64,000 nt of DNA from Cunninghamia lanceolata (Eukaryota; Streptophyta; Pinopsida; Cupressales; Cupressaceae): positions 248,001 through 312,000 of the forward strand of contig BSBN01001483.1 of assembly GCA_027924645.1 (NCBI GenBank). Direction: 5' to 3'. The position numbers and the translations under genes are program-made. Position 1 is the stretch's first letter. Each line of letters opens with the position of its first letter. The notes beneath the pieces are model-generated. The model searched no databases and had not been told where the DNA came from. It was given only the letters and a program-made list of their open reading frames with translations. This document shows, in pieces, positions 10,250 through 22,888 of the stretch.

Positions 10250-12489
10250 ATGGCCTTACCCTTCACAAAGGGAATAGATATAAAGAACCAATAGGTTTAC
10301 CATCTGAGTTTCTAGTGTTTGTCCTACATAACCCATCATGATCATAGAACTATAGATCCCCTCTAACTATGTATGACACTATTGGATGGTTATGCCATAT
10401 GGAACACAGTGAACCGACTAATGCATGCAAAGACAGATGCATTACTTTGGCCCAAGATTTAATATAAATAGATGTTTTGCCATGAACGTAGTTGATTGTT
10501 CACACACATATAACTCAACTTACAAGCTATCTCATCATACAATGATTATAGTTTGACCTATTCTAGTCATGGGATAATTTAATTTAACTTCCCATTTAGT
10601 CCATCTGACTTGGACTTCTAACTCTGATTCCTGGCGTGTATCCCAAAAGTTTTCTTGTTGCATCTATAACATGGAACCTATGACTCCATGTCACTTTATT
10701 CTTATTTCATTAATTTAAATGTTCTCAATTTTCAATAATCAAGACCAATTTTGGTCGATAACTTCATGAGATCAATTAATGTGTTTGATCTGATTCAAGG
10801 ATTTTTATCTAATCCTCATCAACTATAAACATACCTTGTTTAAGTTGATAGTATAAAGTAAATTGATAGCATAAAGTTAAAAAAGTTTTACATTCATTCA
10901 ACATGATTGGGATACACTTAAGACCCATCTTCTTTCATCCCATCTTATAAGTAATAATATTTATTCATTTATTATCTCAGGATAAGAAGAATACCATTTT
11001 CCATAATAGTAAACTCTTAGTCTATTTAAGATTTAAAAGGTTCTAACACCTTCTACTCCAATTAGAGTATTAATAACATCAAGGAGAAAGAAATTAATCA
11101 TAAATGATTACATAGAAATTGAGATATTGAGCTCTCTCTCTCTCTCATTTTCTATTCATAAATAATCTAGAGTTCTTCATGTTTTCACTTTCCCTTGTGC
11201 TCGAGGCACCACATGCACTTAGAGTGCAGTAATGATATTACTATCATTTCGGTACTCCTCATGCAGAGTAAAGAAGTTTACATCTCTATTGATAAGTTAC
11301 GAAGCCAAAAGGCACATAAAGATAATGATTTCAAGTTGAACCCTTTTAATTTTCACATCTCAAGTTCTAAAGTCTCATTGTCACAGTCGACCACTACTAC
11401 TATAGTGATTCAAACTACTATTAATATACAATATCTCATGGGTTTGTAACACAATGAGTTTCATCTGTGAGATACCATCTTTATTGGTGATCATTCTATT
11501 CAAAGTAATTATTGTTTAGAATAGTTTGGTTCTTCAGATTACATGGCTTCTTGCCAGTATCAAACCATAAAATAATCTTTACATTAATGAGGTAGTATGG
11601 ATAATGTCTATCCACGGTTTGAATGTTTAAATGATGCCCTTTGGGCACAAGGATAATAACAGAGACGTCAACTACACTATTTCATACTTAAATAACTTGC
11701 TGAAATAGAAAATGTCTTTAGCACATCGGCCTTAATACATAGGCCTAGTTCATATTTCATAGAGGCATTTAGTGAAAAATGGTTTTAAACTATAACTAAT
11801 TTTTTTAGCATTTCATTATTATTGGCTTGGAATAGGCATCAACCCAAATATTTCAAGCAATATACACTTGGTTGCATTAAATTAATATAATCTTACCTGA
11901 CTCATCGAGTCACTGACTATGAATGAAGTCTTCTGTGGGAAGTTTTTCCTTATTTCTTAAAGTCTTTAACTCTACTTTGTTTCCCCGTGTTCTCTTGGAG
12001 CTCTTTATGAGATTTTCTCCCTCTCTCTCTTTCAAATCATGCAAAAGCATAAAAACTTTCTTTCTCCCACTCATGGGGATAACCAAGACTAAACCAATTT
12101 CCATTGAATCTCCAACTAATCCTGATGCATGCTTGATCGTGGTGCTTTTAGATAACAAGGTTCACGTCCATCATGAGTTACACTTTCTCCACTTTCTCCA
12201 CAATTCATGGAGAATGGAGTTGTGCCAAACTACTTAAAAGAGTGGCTCTCGACATAAGAGACTTATCAAAGCATGATAAGCATTCAAAACTATATCATAG
12301 ATTATTGCTTATATATCATATAAGTAATAATATACAAAAATAATTATACATTAAACTATTTAACACCATGAAAAATATTATCATAATCATGGTGTTAATG
12401 ATAATCATGCAATAGAATGCGAATATGGGGTTGAGGCTTTCTTCCTCCCCCTTCACAATCTAAAACTGATGTTATTAATTAATTTGATA

Positions 12490-12536
<47 letters not shown>

Positions 12537-13061
12537 AATCTCCTGCAAAATACAATGATTAAACTCTAATCATTAATAATGTTCCTTGAACATTATTCAA
12601 CCAAATTGATGTAGATAACGTAAAAAAACCCTTAACGATAAATCAACACTAGTCAAATAGAGATCGACTAAACAAGGGAAGTTATCCAAACATACCCTAT
12701 CTCGAAGGTTCACATAGTGTACAACTTTGAAACTCAAATGGGAAACCTAAATTTTTCTGAAACATCTATTCCCTTCTCTTTGGTGATACTCTCATTCCAT
12801 TCTTGGAGGTGGAAATCTTTTTCCTGGTTACACTTACAACCATTCAAAATATGATTAGTGTCTCATCAAGAAACCATTATACTTCATGCTTAAATAATCT
12901 CAATAACATATAATCTTATTTCTGAGCATTAATCATAATTTATATAATCAATGATTTGTCCTGACATTTTCCTAAACATCAAATCATTAATCTATGATTA
13001 CTTATCCATTTAATCACATGAAAGTAAAAGTTAAACATAGTCAAAGTTTGGGGATGTAACA
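10250..13061 (-). other. AT-rich noncoding region including the 3' LTR start of G
   Basis: No convincing gene is seen. The right end, 13061 on the minus strand, begins TGTTACATCCCC directly after a polypurine tract and should be the start of the 3' LTR of G; its other end was not found. The short open stretches at 11195-11449 and 11910-12237 have no family features. A CT run lies at 11131-11147 and a TA run at 12492-12532. Confidence 0.45.
12492..12532. repeat. (TA)n microsatellite, about 20 units
   Basis: An uninterrupted alternating TA run of about 41 bases. Confidence 0.95.
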
Positions 13062-13151
13062 TATCTCCCCCATATGAATAATCATCCCCGATGATTTAAT
13101 GTGTCCAAAGTTTATAACATAAAAAGATTTTTGTTTATCATGGTAGAAAGC

Positions 13152-15937
13152 TTAAAATAGATGAGGCAATCTTTGATAAATATCATCATAATTCTCCCAG
13201 GTGGCATTCTCTTCTGCATACTAGTCCCACTGGACCTTGCATTGAGTTATTTCTTTATTACGCAAGCCTAGCTTACGTATTTCGAGGACCTTGATGGGAT
13301 CGATCACTACCACCCCTGGGTCCTTAACTTATATGGAATTCCAATCAAGAATGGGAACATGATTATCTCCTACAATATACTTTTTCAAATAATAAACATG
13401 GAAAATATTATACATCATGGCAAGAGCTAGTGGTAGAGTAATCCTGTATGCAATTTGGTTGACCTCCTCAAGAACTTCAAAGGGACCCACATACCTAGGA
13501 GCTAGTTTGGATGTCTTTCCAAACTTAATAGAAATCATTTGTGGTTTGACTCTCAAGAGGACTTTATCTCCTACTAAGAAATGTCTTGTAATGTGCTTAG
13601 CATCCGCATAGCTTTTTTGTCTATCATTCACTTCTGCTAGTCTTTTCTTAATCAGATGGACTTGCTCTTCCATATTTGATAGCATTTCTGGACCAAGGCT
13701 AATCCTATATTCTAGCTTATCCCAACTTATAGGATTTCAACACTTTCTTCCATATAATACTTCAAATGGAGCCATCTTAATAGCAGAATGATAGGAATTA
13801 TTGTAGGCAAATTCCACAAGAGGAAGATGATCTTCCCACTTGTATTGCTGGTCCATGCAATACATTCTCAAAAGATCTTCCAACATTTGGTTAACCCTTT
13901 ATTCTGGCCATCCATTTCTAGATGATAAGCTAAGCTTATGTTTAGTTGAGTTTGAAGTGAGGAAAACAAGGTTTGCCAAAACCTTCATGTCATATGGGCA
14001 TCTCCATCTGAGATAATCTTCTCAAGAATACTGTGCAATCTGAATATTTCTTGCACAAATTTGTGGGCTATGACTGGTGCTCCATTTGTCAAATTCCTAG
14101 GTATAAAATGTGCTACCTTAGTGAGTCTATCCACCACTACCAAAATAACATTGTATCTATTTCTAGACATAGGAAGTCCTTGTACAAAGTATATGTTAAT
14201 GATTTTCCATTTTCATTCTGGAATCTCATGAAGGTATAGAAGTCCTACTGGGTGATAGTGTTATGCCTTCACCCTCTGGCATTCTAGACATCCAACCACA
14301 AACCTTGCAACATCCCTCTTCATTCCTTTCTAGAAATATAATGGTTATACATCAGCTAGCAATTTCATCACTCTAGGATGTCTTGAATAGGGTGCAAAAT
14401 GAACCTCCTTCCACATGATATTTTTTAACTCCTCAGAGTTTAGAATGTACATTCTTCCTTTAAACCTTAATAACCAATCTAGTTTGAAGTAGAATTCATC
14501 ATACCTAGGATCATGAGGATTGTCTGAAATAGCTTATTTAACCTGCTCATAGAATTCATCTCCCTTGGACTTTTGTAACACTTGATTCCTAAAATTAGAA
14601 TGTATGGAGATCATCAAGGAGATATGTCTTCTCCTACTTATGGCATCTGTCACTTAGTTTTCCTTTCCTTGTATGTATTTAATCTTAAAATTATAATCAA
14701 ATAATAACTCTAACCACCTTCTCTGGTGAGCATTCAGGTGTGGTTGAGTAAACAAATATTTGAGCCCTTGATAGTCTGTTTTTAATTCAAAAGGTTTCCC
14801 AAGTAAATAATGTCTCCACATTTGCAGTGCATGAACCATTGCTGCCAACTCAAGATCATGAGGAGCATAATTCTGTTCATATGATTTCAATTTTTTGGAT
14901 TCATAAGCAATAACTTGCCCATCCTAGACAAGTACACCACCCAATCCTTCTCTTGAGGCATCAATGATGACTACAAAATGACCTTCTAGGTCAAGTACCT
15001 TTAAAATAGGTGTCGTAGTCCACTTGTATTTTAGTTGGTCGAATGCTTCCTAGCAATTCTCTAACCAATCAAATATTTTTCCTTTCCTTTGTAGAGAAGT
15101 AATAGGACATAATTTTTTTTAAAAATTAGGCACAAATTTTCTGTAATATCCCACTAGGCCCATGAAACTATTGACTTCATGCACATTTTTTAGTACTGGC
15201 CATTCTAAAATGGCCCTAATCTTTGTTGAATCCACAACAATTCCCTTAGCTGAAATTGTATGAATAGATATTGTACTTCCTTTTGAAGGAAAGTACACTT
15301 TGAGAGATTTCCATACAGTTTATGCTCTCTTAATATCTGGAGAACAATCCATAGATGCTAGAGGTGTTCCTCATTTTTGGAGTAAATCAAAATATCATCA
15401 AGAAAAATAAGGACATATTTGTCCAAACAATATTTGAACACACCGATTCTTATGAATCCCTTTTCTAACAATTCCTGCAACTGAGCCTTTAGCTCCATCA
15501 ACTCTATTATGGTCATCCAATAAGGACCTTTAGATATAGGTTTTGATCCTAGAATTATATCTATTGAAAAATCAAAAGCTCTCTTAGGAGGTAATCTTGG
15601 TAATTCATTTGGGAATACATCTTCAAAATCTCAAAGAAAGGGATACTTATCCATATATGATCTCTCTTAATCTATGGATTCTCTTTCTTCAACTCCTTGG
15701 AGTTTTTGAGATTCATAATACATCAAATCATGTTGGAAAATAGATTCTTTGTGACTATTAATTTTCTCCATTTTAATAGCAAAGAGTTGACATCCTTTCT
15801 CTGGGCTCTTTTCATCTGTAAGGTGGATATTTGCTTCACTTTAACCTCTCTAGTAGTGCCTTGCAAAAAAACTTTATTCCCAAGGTCATCTAGGTATTCT
15901 ATTGTTTCAGCAAAACAATCCACTTTAGCCCTATGTC
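13152..15937 (-). pseudogene. G pol: end of protease, RT, RNase H, integrase, chromodomain
   Basis: Next to C1 lies the protease-to-RT linker (RAKVDCFAETIE). The RT core has FLDD at about 15405-15394. RNase H follows at 14890-14654, with ELAAMVHALQMWRHYLLG carrying the catalytic Glu and LKTDYQGLKYL the Asp. The integrase core appears at 14170-13985 (VVVDRLTKVAHF and IISDGDAHM), and its C-terminal part at 13685-13329 (YVGPFEVLEEVN). The frame then runs through a TAA into a chromodomain at about 13313-13155 with KVLEIRKLGLRNKEI, an in-frame TAG, and ENATWENYDDIY, ending before a TAA at 13154-13152. Several stops and frameshifts make it dead. Confidence 0.85.
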
Positions 15938-16339
15938 TATTGGTAGGTGGTGACTGATCATGCATGTACTGTACACTAGTTATGTATCCTCACTGAGGTT
16001 TAGGGGCGCAGCCCCCAAGAAAAATTTTCCATGAGCCGACATAAAAGAACCCTATTTTTGTAACCGACAAAAGGCTTAATAAAAGTGACTAAGGGTTAGG
16101 GTTTTGGTGGATATTGTATTGTAGCATTTTCAATGGTATTGAGTTGTAGGGATTGCTGGTTGTAATTAGTTTGATTTACTGGATAATAATATTGGACTCT
16201 CTATTGGTGGGTGTAGCCCGAGTTTGGGTGAACCACGTTAAAACTTTTCTATCGCTGTTATTATTTCTATGTATTTTTCATTCCTTTGTTTAATCTTTAT
16301 TTGCATTTAATTGATATCTTCTACTGGCTAACCCTAACA
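15938..16339 (+). repeat. 5' LTR of C1
   Basis: 402 bp. It starts TATTGG, with the usual G of TG mutated to A, and ends CCCTAACA. It shares GGGTTAGGGTTTTGGTGGAT and other blocks with the 3' LTR. Confidence 0.95.
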
Positions 16340-16341
16340 AG

Positions 16342-16353
16342 TGGTATTAGAGC
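16342..16353 (+). other. Primer binding site of C1 (initiator tRNA-Met)
   Basis: TGGTATTAGAGC differs by one C-to-T change from the standard TGGTATCAGAGC and starts two bases after the LTR. Confidence 0.85.
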
Positions 16354-16405
16354 AGGTTGCATTTGATTATCATCTATAGGAAGATCTCATGGTTGAGTGG
16401 GAGCA

Positions 16406-19400
16406 ATGGCAGATGAGGGTAAATTAAAGGTAGACAAATTCAATGGGCAGAACTATTAGTTATGGAAGATGTAGATGGAGGATTATCTCTATTAGAAGGA
16501 TTTATGGATGCTGTTGGAAGGAGTAGCCAAGAAACTAGCAACAATGACTGATGAGGATTAGAATCTTCTTGACAAAAAGGCACCGGGAACCATTCAGTTG
16601 TGCCTAGCACCATCGGTGGCATTCAATATAACGGAAGAGAAGACAACAGATGGTCTGATGAAAGCTTTGGCTAAATTGTATGAAAAACCCTTAGCCTCAA
16701 ATAAGGTATTTCTCATGAAGCATTTGTTTAATCTGAAAATGATTGAAGGTGGATCTATGATAGATCATTTGAATGAATTTAATACGATTACTAGTCAATT
16801 GACTTCTGTAAATGTAAAATTTGATGAAGTTAGAGCTCTCTTGATATTATGTTCTTTACCTGAATAGTTTGGTAATGGTGGTTAGTAACTCTGTTTCTGG
16901 TTCAAATACACTGAAATTTAATGATGTTGTTGGTGTTATTCTAAGTGAGGAAATTCATAGGAAAAGCTCAGGTGGATCCACATCAGGTAGTGTTTTGAAT
17001 GTAGAAAGTAGGGGCATATCAAAGGAGAGAGGAAAAGGTTCTAGAGGTCATGGGAAGTCATGAGGAAAATCAAAGGATAAAAGATCCCAAACTAGAGGAT
17101 GGAAGGATTGCTGGTATTGTGGGAAACTAGGTCATCTGAAGAAAGATTGCTGGTCTCAGAAGAATAAAGAAGGAGACAAACAAGAAGGCAATAAGGAGGC
17201 AAATGTGGTAAGTAATAAATCTGAAGATGATGCTTTGATTCTTTCCCTAGATAATGCTAATGATTCATGGGTTTTAGATTTAGGGGCCTCATTTCATGCT
17301 ACGCCCCATAGAAGTTATTTTCTTGATTATGTCCAAGGGGATTTTGGGCTGGTTTATTTGGGAGATAACGAACCATTTTAGATTGTTGGAATGGGAAGAA
17401 TTAATATTAAGTTGCAGAATGGGAATCATTGGCTACTACAAGAGGTAAGGCACATTCTAAGGCTCAATAGGAATTTAATTTCAGTAGGGCAGCTAGTTGA
17501 AGAAGGTTACATTGTTACATTTACTGATAAAAATTGGAAGGTTTCAAAAGGTACCTTAATAGTAGAAAAAGGTGTGAAAGTAGGCACCTTATATCTTTGT
17601 ACAGGTCATACTATTCCTTCTACTTTAGCTGTTGCAGAGAAAAAACAAACAGGTTCAGGAACAGTTGCTGCAGGTTTGTAGGAAGAGACTGAAACAGTTG
17701 CTGCAGGTTCTGAGACTACACTATGGCATAACAGACTTGGGCATATGAGTGAAAAAGGTATGAAGGTACTTCATTCTAAGAAAGTTTTACTAGGTTTGAA
17801 ATGTATTAATATAGATTTATGTGAAAGTTGTGTGTATGGAAAACAAAAGAGAGTTAGTTTTCAAAAGGATGGGAAACAAAAGAAAGATCTAAAGTTAGAG
17901 CTTGTGCATACAGATGTATTGGGACTAGCTCAGGTATCTTCTCTTGGTGGCTCTTGGTATTATGTTACATTCATAGATGATGCAACTAGGAAGGTTTGGA
18001 TTTATTTCCTAAGGTAGAAATTTGATGTATTTGAAACATTTAAGAAATGGAGAAGCTTGGTTGAGAATGAGATAGGTAAAAGATTAAAATGTCTCAGATT
18101 TGATAATGGTGGTGAGTATTGCAGCAAAGAATTTGAGGATTATTGTTCCTTTAATGGAATTTGTAGGCAGAAAACGGTTCTAGAGACTCCACAAGAGAAT
18201 GGAGTGGCTGAACCATGAATAGGACAATAATGGAGTGTGCAAGGACCATGAGATTGCATGTTGGGCTGCCTTTAAATATGTGGGCAGAGGCTGTCAACAC
18301 CACTATATATTTAATTAACAGAGGTCCTTCAGTTCCTTTGGGTTATGGTATTCCAGAGGAAGTATGGACAGGTAAGAAGGTGAGTTATTCTTTTCTCAAA
18401 AACTTTGGATGTGAAACATTTGCACATGTAGATTTTGAAAATAGAACCAAGCTGGATGTAAAATCAAAAAAATGTACCTTTGTTAGATATGGCATTGATG
18501 AATTTGGTTATAGGCTTTGGGATTTTGAAAATTAGAAAATTGTAAGAAGTAGGGATGTTGTATTCAATGAGAAGGTGTCATACAAAGATCAGCTGTAGTT
18601 GCATGAGAAGAAATAAAAGGATTATGTGGTGTTGGATAATACTCCAAATAGTGATGTTCTAGTGGTTCCTCATGCTCCGCAACAACAACCAGAAATACCA
18701 CAAACTCTAATGAATGTTAGACAATCAACAAGGCTAAGTAGACCTCCTGAAAGATTTTCTCCCTCTTTGTGTTCTATTTTGTTAACAGATGCTAGTGAAC
18801 CAGAAGGGTATGATGAAGCTATGCAGGTGGATACACAAGTTCAATGGGAGCTTGCAATGAAAGAAGAAATGGACTCTTTGCTAGAAAATTAGACTTGGGA
18901 ATTATGTAAGTTACCTACAGGTAAAAAGGCTTTACCAAACAAATGGGTTTATTGACTGAAAGAGGAAGATGGAGGTAAGAAAAGATTTAAAGCCAGGTTA
19001 GTTGTAAAAGGATTTGCACAGAAAAAGGACATTGATTTTGATGAGATATTTTCTTCAGTTGTCAAGATGACTTCTATTCATACTATTTTAAGTATTGTGG
19101 CTGCTGAAGATTTGCATTTGGAATAGCTAGATGTGAAAACTACCTTTCTCCATGGTGATTTGGAGGAGGAGATATACATGGAACAACCCCAAGGATTTGA
19201 GGTCACAAGTAAGGAGAAACTGGTGTGCATATTGAAAAAGAGTTTGTATGGCCTGAAACAAGCACCTCGGCAATGGTACTTGAAATTTGATAGTTTTATG
19301 GTTGAGCAAGGCTATAGCCGGTGTAATTCTAACCATTGTGTTTATTTTAGGAGGTTGGATAATGATAGCTACATTATTTTGTGTTTATATGTTGATGACA

Positions 19401-20349
19401 TGCTTGTAGCAGGGTCTAACATGGATCACATAAGAGAATTAAAACAATAGTTAGCATAGTCTTTTGCTATGAAGGATTTGGGGGCAGCAAAACAAATCCT
19501 TGGTATGAAAATTTGCAAAGATAGGAAAAATATAAAATTGACTCTATCTCAGGCTGATTATGTTGAAAAGGTGTTGCAGAGATTCCATATGGAGAATGTA
19601 AAAGCTGTCAGCACACCTTTGCCTAGTCATTTGTAATTGACTAAGGAGATGTGTCCTAAGACACTAGAGGAGGAAGAAAAAATGTCCAAGGTACCATATG
19701 CTTCAGCTGTAGGAAGTTTAATGTACGCCATCGTATGCACAAGACCAGATATTGTACATACTATAGGATTTGTAAGCAGGTATATGAGTAATCTCGAATT
19801 GGAGCATTGGAATGCAGTAAAATAAATTCTCAGATATTTGAGAGGTACATCCAATACACATTTATGTTTTGGGGGCTCTAATACTGATTTAGCGGCTATG
19901 TAGACTCAAATTTGGTAGGGGATATTGATACCAGGCAGAGTACTATAGATTATGTCTTTACTATAGGTGGGACAAGAGTGAGTTGGATCTCACAGTTGCA
20001 AAAGGTGGTTTCTTTATCCACCATAAAGGTAGAGTATGTAGCTGCAATAGAGGCAAGCAAGGAGATGATATGGCTGCAATCTTTAATGGAAGAATTGGGA
20101 AAACAATAGGCTAACAGTTCTTTGTATATAGATAGTTAGAGTGCCATACATCTTGCAAAGAATTCTGCCTTGCATTCAAAGACCAAACACATATAGTTGA
20201 GGTATCACTTTATTCGGTCAGTGTTGGATGATGGACAGTTAAGGCTAGAAGAGATACATACAGATGAAAATCCAACGGATATGTTTACAAAGGCAGTGAC
20301 AAGGGAGAAGCTGAGCTCCTCTTCAACTTCGGTTGGTCTTCAAGACTGA
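16406..20349 (+). pseudogene. C1 gag-pol polyprotein, broken
   Basis: The ATG at 16406 opens MADEGKLKVDKFNG, a typical copia gag start. The CCHC knuckle is CWYCGKLGHLKKDC near 17110-17151. The protease region has WVLDLGASFHA, with Leu where the active-site motif normally has Ser. The pre-integrase motif LWHNRLGHMS lies near 17722, and the integrase core runs from about 17900 to 18220. RT has DVKTTFLHGDLEEEIYMEQP near 19130 and YVDD at 19388-19399. The RNase H part runs to DMFTKAVTREKL and a TGA at 20347-20349. By my reading about 17 stops are TAG, 3 TAA and 2 TGA; many TAGs fall where Gln is expected. A frameshift lies near 18215. Confidence 0.9.
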
Positions 20350-20428
20350 AATAATCAAATCAGAACAATAGAGTCTAGGGTGCGTATTCTAGTGGGAGCT
20401 GCAAGCACAACGGTGTCATCCAAGATTA

Positions 20429-20484
20429 GTCTCCAAGTGGGAGATTGTTTGGTGTGGAGCCTGATCAGTCTCCAAGTGGGAGAT
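20429..20484 (+). other. Polypurine tract of C1, duplicated
   Basis: CTCCAAGTGGGAGATTGTT occurs at about 20431 and again at about 20470, 39 bp apart. The second copy directly precedes the 3' LTR and is the working tract; the first copy sits in a tandem duplication of the same junction. Confidence 0.75.
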
Positions 20485-20886
20485 TGTTGGTAGGTGGTGA
20501 CTGATCATGCAAGTACTGTACATTAGTTATGTATCCTCGCCAGGGTTCGAGGGTGTAGCCGCTGAGAAAACTTTTCCATGAGCCAACATAAAAAAACCTT
20601 ATTTTTGTAACTGACATAAGGCTTGATAAAAGCGGCTAAGGGTTAGGGTTTTGGTGGATATTGTATTGTAGCATTTGCAATGGTATTGAGTTGTAGGGAT
20701 TGTTGGTTGTAATCAGTTTGATTTACTGGATACTAATATTGGACTCTCTGTTGGTGGATGTAGCCCAAGTTTGGGTGAACCACGTTAAAACTTGTCTCTC
20801 ACTGTTATTATTTCTGTGTTTTTTTCATTCCTCTGTTTAATCTTTATTTGCATTTAATTGATATCTTCTTCCGGCTAACCCTAACA
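20485..20886 (+). repeat. 3' LTR of C1
   Basis: 402 bp, TGTTGGTAGG to CCCTAACA, followed by the target duplication ATGTC. Confidence 0.95.
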
Positions 20887-22353
20887 ATGTCTCCATAACC
20901 AATTTATTCCAAGGATGATATCATATGATCCTAATGGGGCAAAATAAAGGTTCACTTTAGTGGAAAAACTCAAGAGTTCAACCTTGGCCTCAAACAAATA
21001 TTGCTCTACTTAAGCCTTGGTTTGGTTAGCATATTCGACTAACCATGAATTTTCCATGTAACCAGCTTTTATAGAAATCTTATTTAAAAATTTTAGAGAA
21101 ATAAAACATTTGTAGCAACAGTATCTATCAAAACTAAAATTGAAATACCAGATAAAATATGTGTGGTTTCAATTGGAGTAATTTGATACTCCACTTGCTG
21201 GTTATGCAAGGCTGCATGTATTCATTGTTGGAAAGCTAGCTGGTGCAAGGGTAAAGGATTTCCTCATAGCTGAGTCCCTTGTGTTTTATTGGGACATTGA
21301 TTGGCATAATGGTCACCTTCACATGAAAAACACATTCCCATGGGTTCGCGCCTTTCATAAGGCTTTCCCAAATTATCTCCATTTTTCTTGGAGTTATTAT
21401 TTTTTTTTCTTATCGCCCCTGGATTCATTTTGATTATCCTTGAATCCTTTGTCACCTTTCTTTTTGAAATTATGCTTATTTCCCTTTTTCTTAAATGACT
21501 AGGAGGATTGTGACCAACTAAACATTTTATAGTTGTTTTCCTGGTATACAGATATGGATTTTAACTTTTCTTCCTTTTTAATAGCTTTCTCGTAAACTTG
21601 GTCCATTGTAGTGGGACCATGCACATCAACTTCACCTCCAATTTGGGCATTCAAACCCATAATAAACTTTCAGATGTGAAACCTCTCATCTTGCTAGTAT
21701 TGGGGGATATATTTAAGGAGACAAGTGAATTTCTCCCAGTACTCATTCATAGATGAGTCACCCTATCTCAAGTTTTGGAAGTCTATGAGCTTTTGATCAA
21801 AATATAACTGTGGCAACCATGTTTGCCTGAAGAGTTCTAGAAACCTATCCCAGGTTAGACTTGAGGATCTCAATCTTAGCTCCAACTTCTTGTTCATCCA
21901 CCAGTGGATGCTTCACCTACCAATTGGTATGCTCCCCATACTACTTTAGTTATTTTAGAATAGTTTCTTATTTCAAAGTATTTCTCCATTTCTATAATCC
22001 ATGCCTCCGTGACATCTCTGCTCACAGTCCCATCAAATTTGGGAGGTGTAACCTTTGTCATACCTCTGGATAAATCTAGGACCAAGTAGCTCCTTTTATC
22101 CTCATCTTGTCTCATTTTTGAGTTATTCTCTCCATGCCCACTCTGGGTGGTGTTTCCATGACATTCCTCATCTTCACCCTCATGGAAGGCTTCCTGCCTA
22201 GGTCCATTCTAACCCCTGACCTCCTACTCTAAATTTTCAATTCTTACCCTTGTTTCATTGAGCATAGCAAGGATTTGGTCAAGTTTTGAATTGGAGTAGC
22301 CAAAAGGTTTCCCTTCCTCTTGGCTACCCCCAATGCTGGTTCCTATCCGAACC
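20887..22353 (-). pseudogene. G gag and start of protease
   Basis: The ATG at about 22353 opens MVRIGTSIGGSQEEGKP. The gag core includes VTPPKFDGTVSRDVTEAWI and MEKYFEIRNYSK (about 22060-21950). The knuckle is CFSCEGDHYANQCP at about 21350-21300, a CX2CX4HX4C match. The protease part ends at the C1 junction with YDIILGINWL, the conserved segment near the end of plant Ty3 proteases; its continuation lies on the far side of C1 at 15937. Several stops and frame changes interrupt it. Confidence 0.85.
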
Positions 22354-22529
22354 ATGATGCAATATACTTCTCTTGAAGTTTGTAGACTAAGCATTCAATT
22401 AGTTTTTTTCATACTATTGAATCCATTCATAACATAAATCCATTCTCATTTATGCAATCTTAAACAAGAAAGGAAAGCTTTGCCAAATTTTCAAAATTGC
22501 ATTATAGTATCCATGGATCACATAATATC

Positions 22530-22888
22530 TATCATTTATTACAAATTTTTACATCTTGCAGTTGTAAGTCACTTTCAAAAAGGGAAATATTCCCACATTC
22601 ATCCTCATCCTTTAGGTTTACCAAATTAGGCTTGGGAGATGGATGTACTTACAGGTACTCATCCATGACCTCTTGAGTGATAATAGGAGCATTAGGACCA
22701 CTTCCAAATGGTAAGTCCTTAGGCACAAAGGGTTTAACTAATTCATTTTTAGAGGAAGGAATAATAGCCTTAACTGCTTTGTCCTTCTTTTCCTTCTCTT
22801 GCTTGATACAAGTAATAGCATTAGTGAAGGTTTCAATATTAGTTAACCATGAGTCTTCTAGGTAACTAGTTTGACCTAGTGTTTTCAT
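22530..22888 (-). pseudogene. Unidentified open frame remnant
   Basis: An 80-codon frame with LEDSWLTNIETFTNAITC and GSGPNAPIITQEVMDEYL continues beyond a TAA with coding-like residues (LKDEDECGNISLFESDLQLQ) to about 22530. It lies upstream of the G gag on the same strand. It may belong to the 5' region of G or to another element. I do not recognise it. Confidence 0.25.

Larger units (their letters stand above)
15938..20886 (+). mobile_element. C1: complete but dead Ty1/copia element inserted in G
   Basis: Length 4949 bp: LTR 15938-16339, primer site at 16342, gag-pol 16406-20349, polypurine tract ending at 20484, LTR 20485-20886. Both LTRs are 402 bp. The insertion is flanked by the perfect 5-bp duplication ATGTC (15933-15937 and 20887-20891). 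Order of domains (gag, integrase, RT, RNase H) is that of Ty1/copia. The LTRs differ at roughly 8-10% of positions by eye, so the insertion is old, and G is older. More than 20 in-frame stops make it inactive. Confidence 0.95.
13062..22353 (-). mobile_element. G: decayed Ty3 chromovirus, split by C1
   Basis: On the minus strand the order is gag (from 22353), CCHC knuckle, protease, [C1 insertion], reverse transcriptase, RNase H, integrase, chromodomain, then a polypurine tract at 13078-13062 (ATTCATATGGGGGAGATA) and the LTR start TGTTACATCC. A C-terminal chromodomain defines the chromovirus branch of Ty3 elements. Removing C1 with one copy of ATGTC restores continuity of the host element. The 5' LTR was not found to the right of 22353. 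Many stops and frameshifts make it inactive. Confidence 0.85.
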
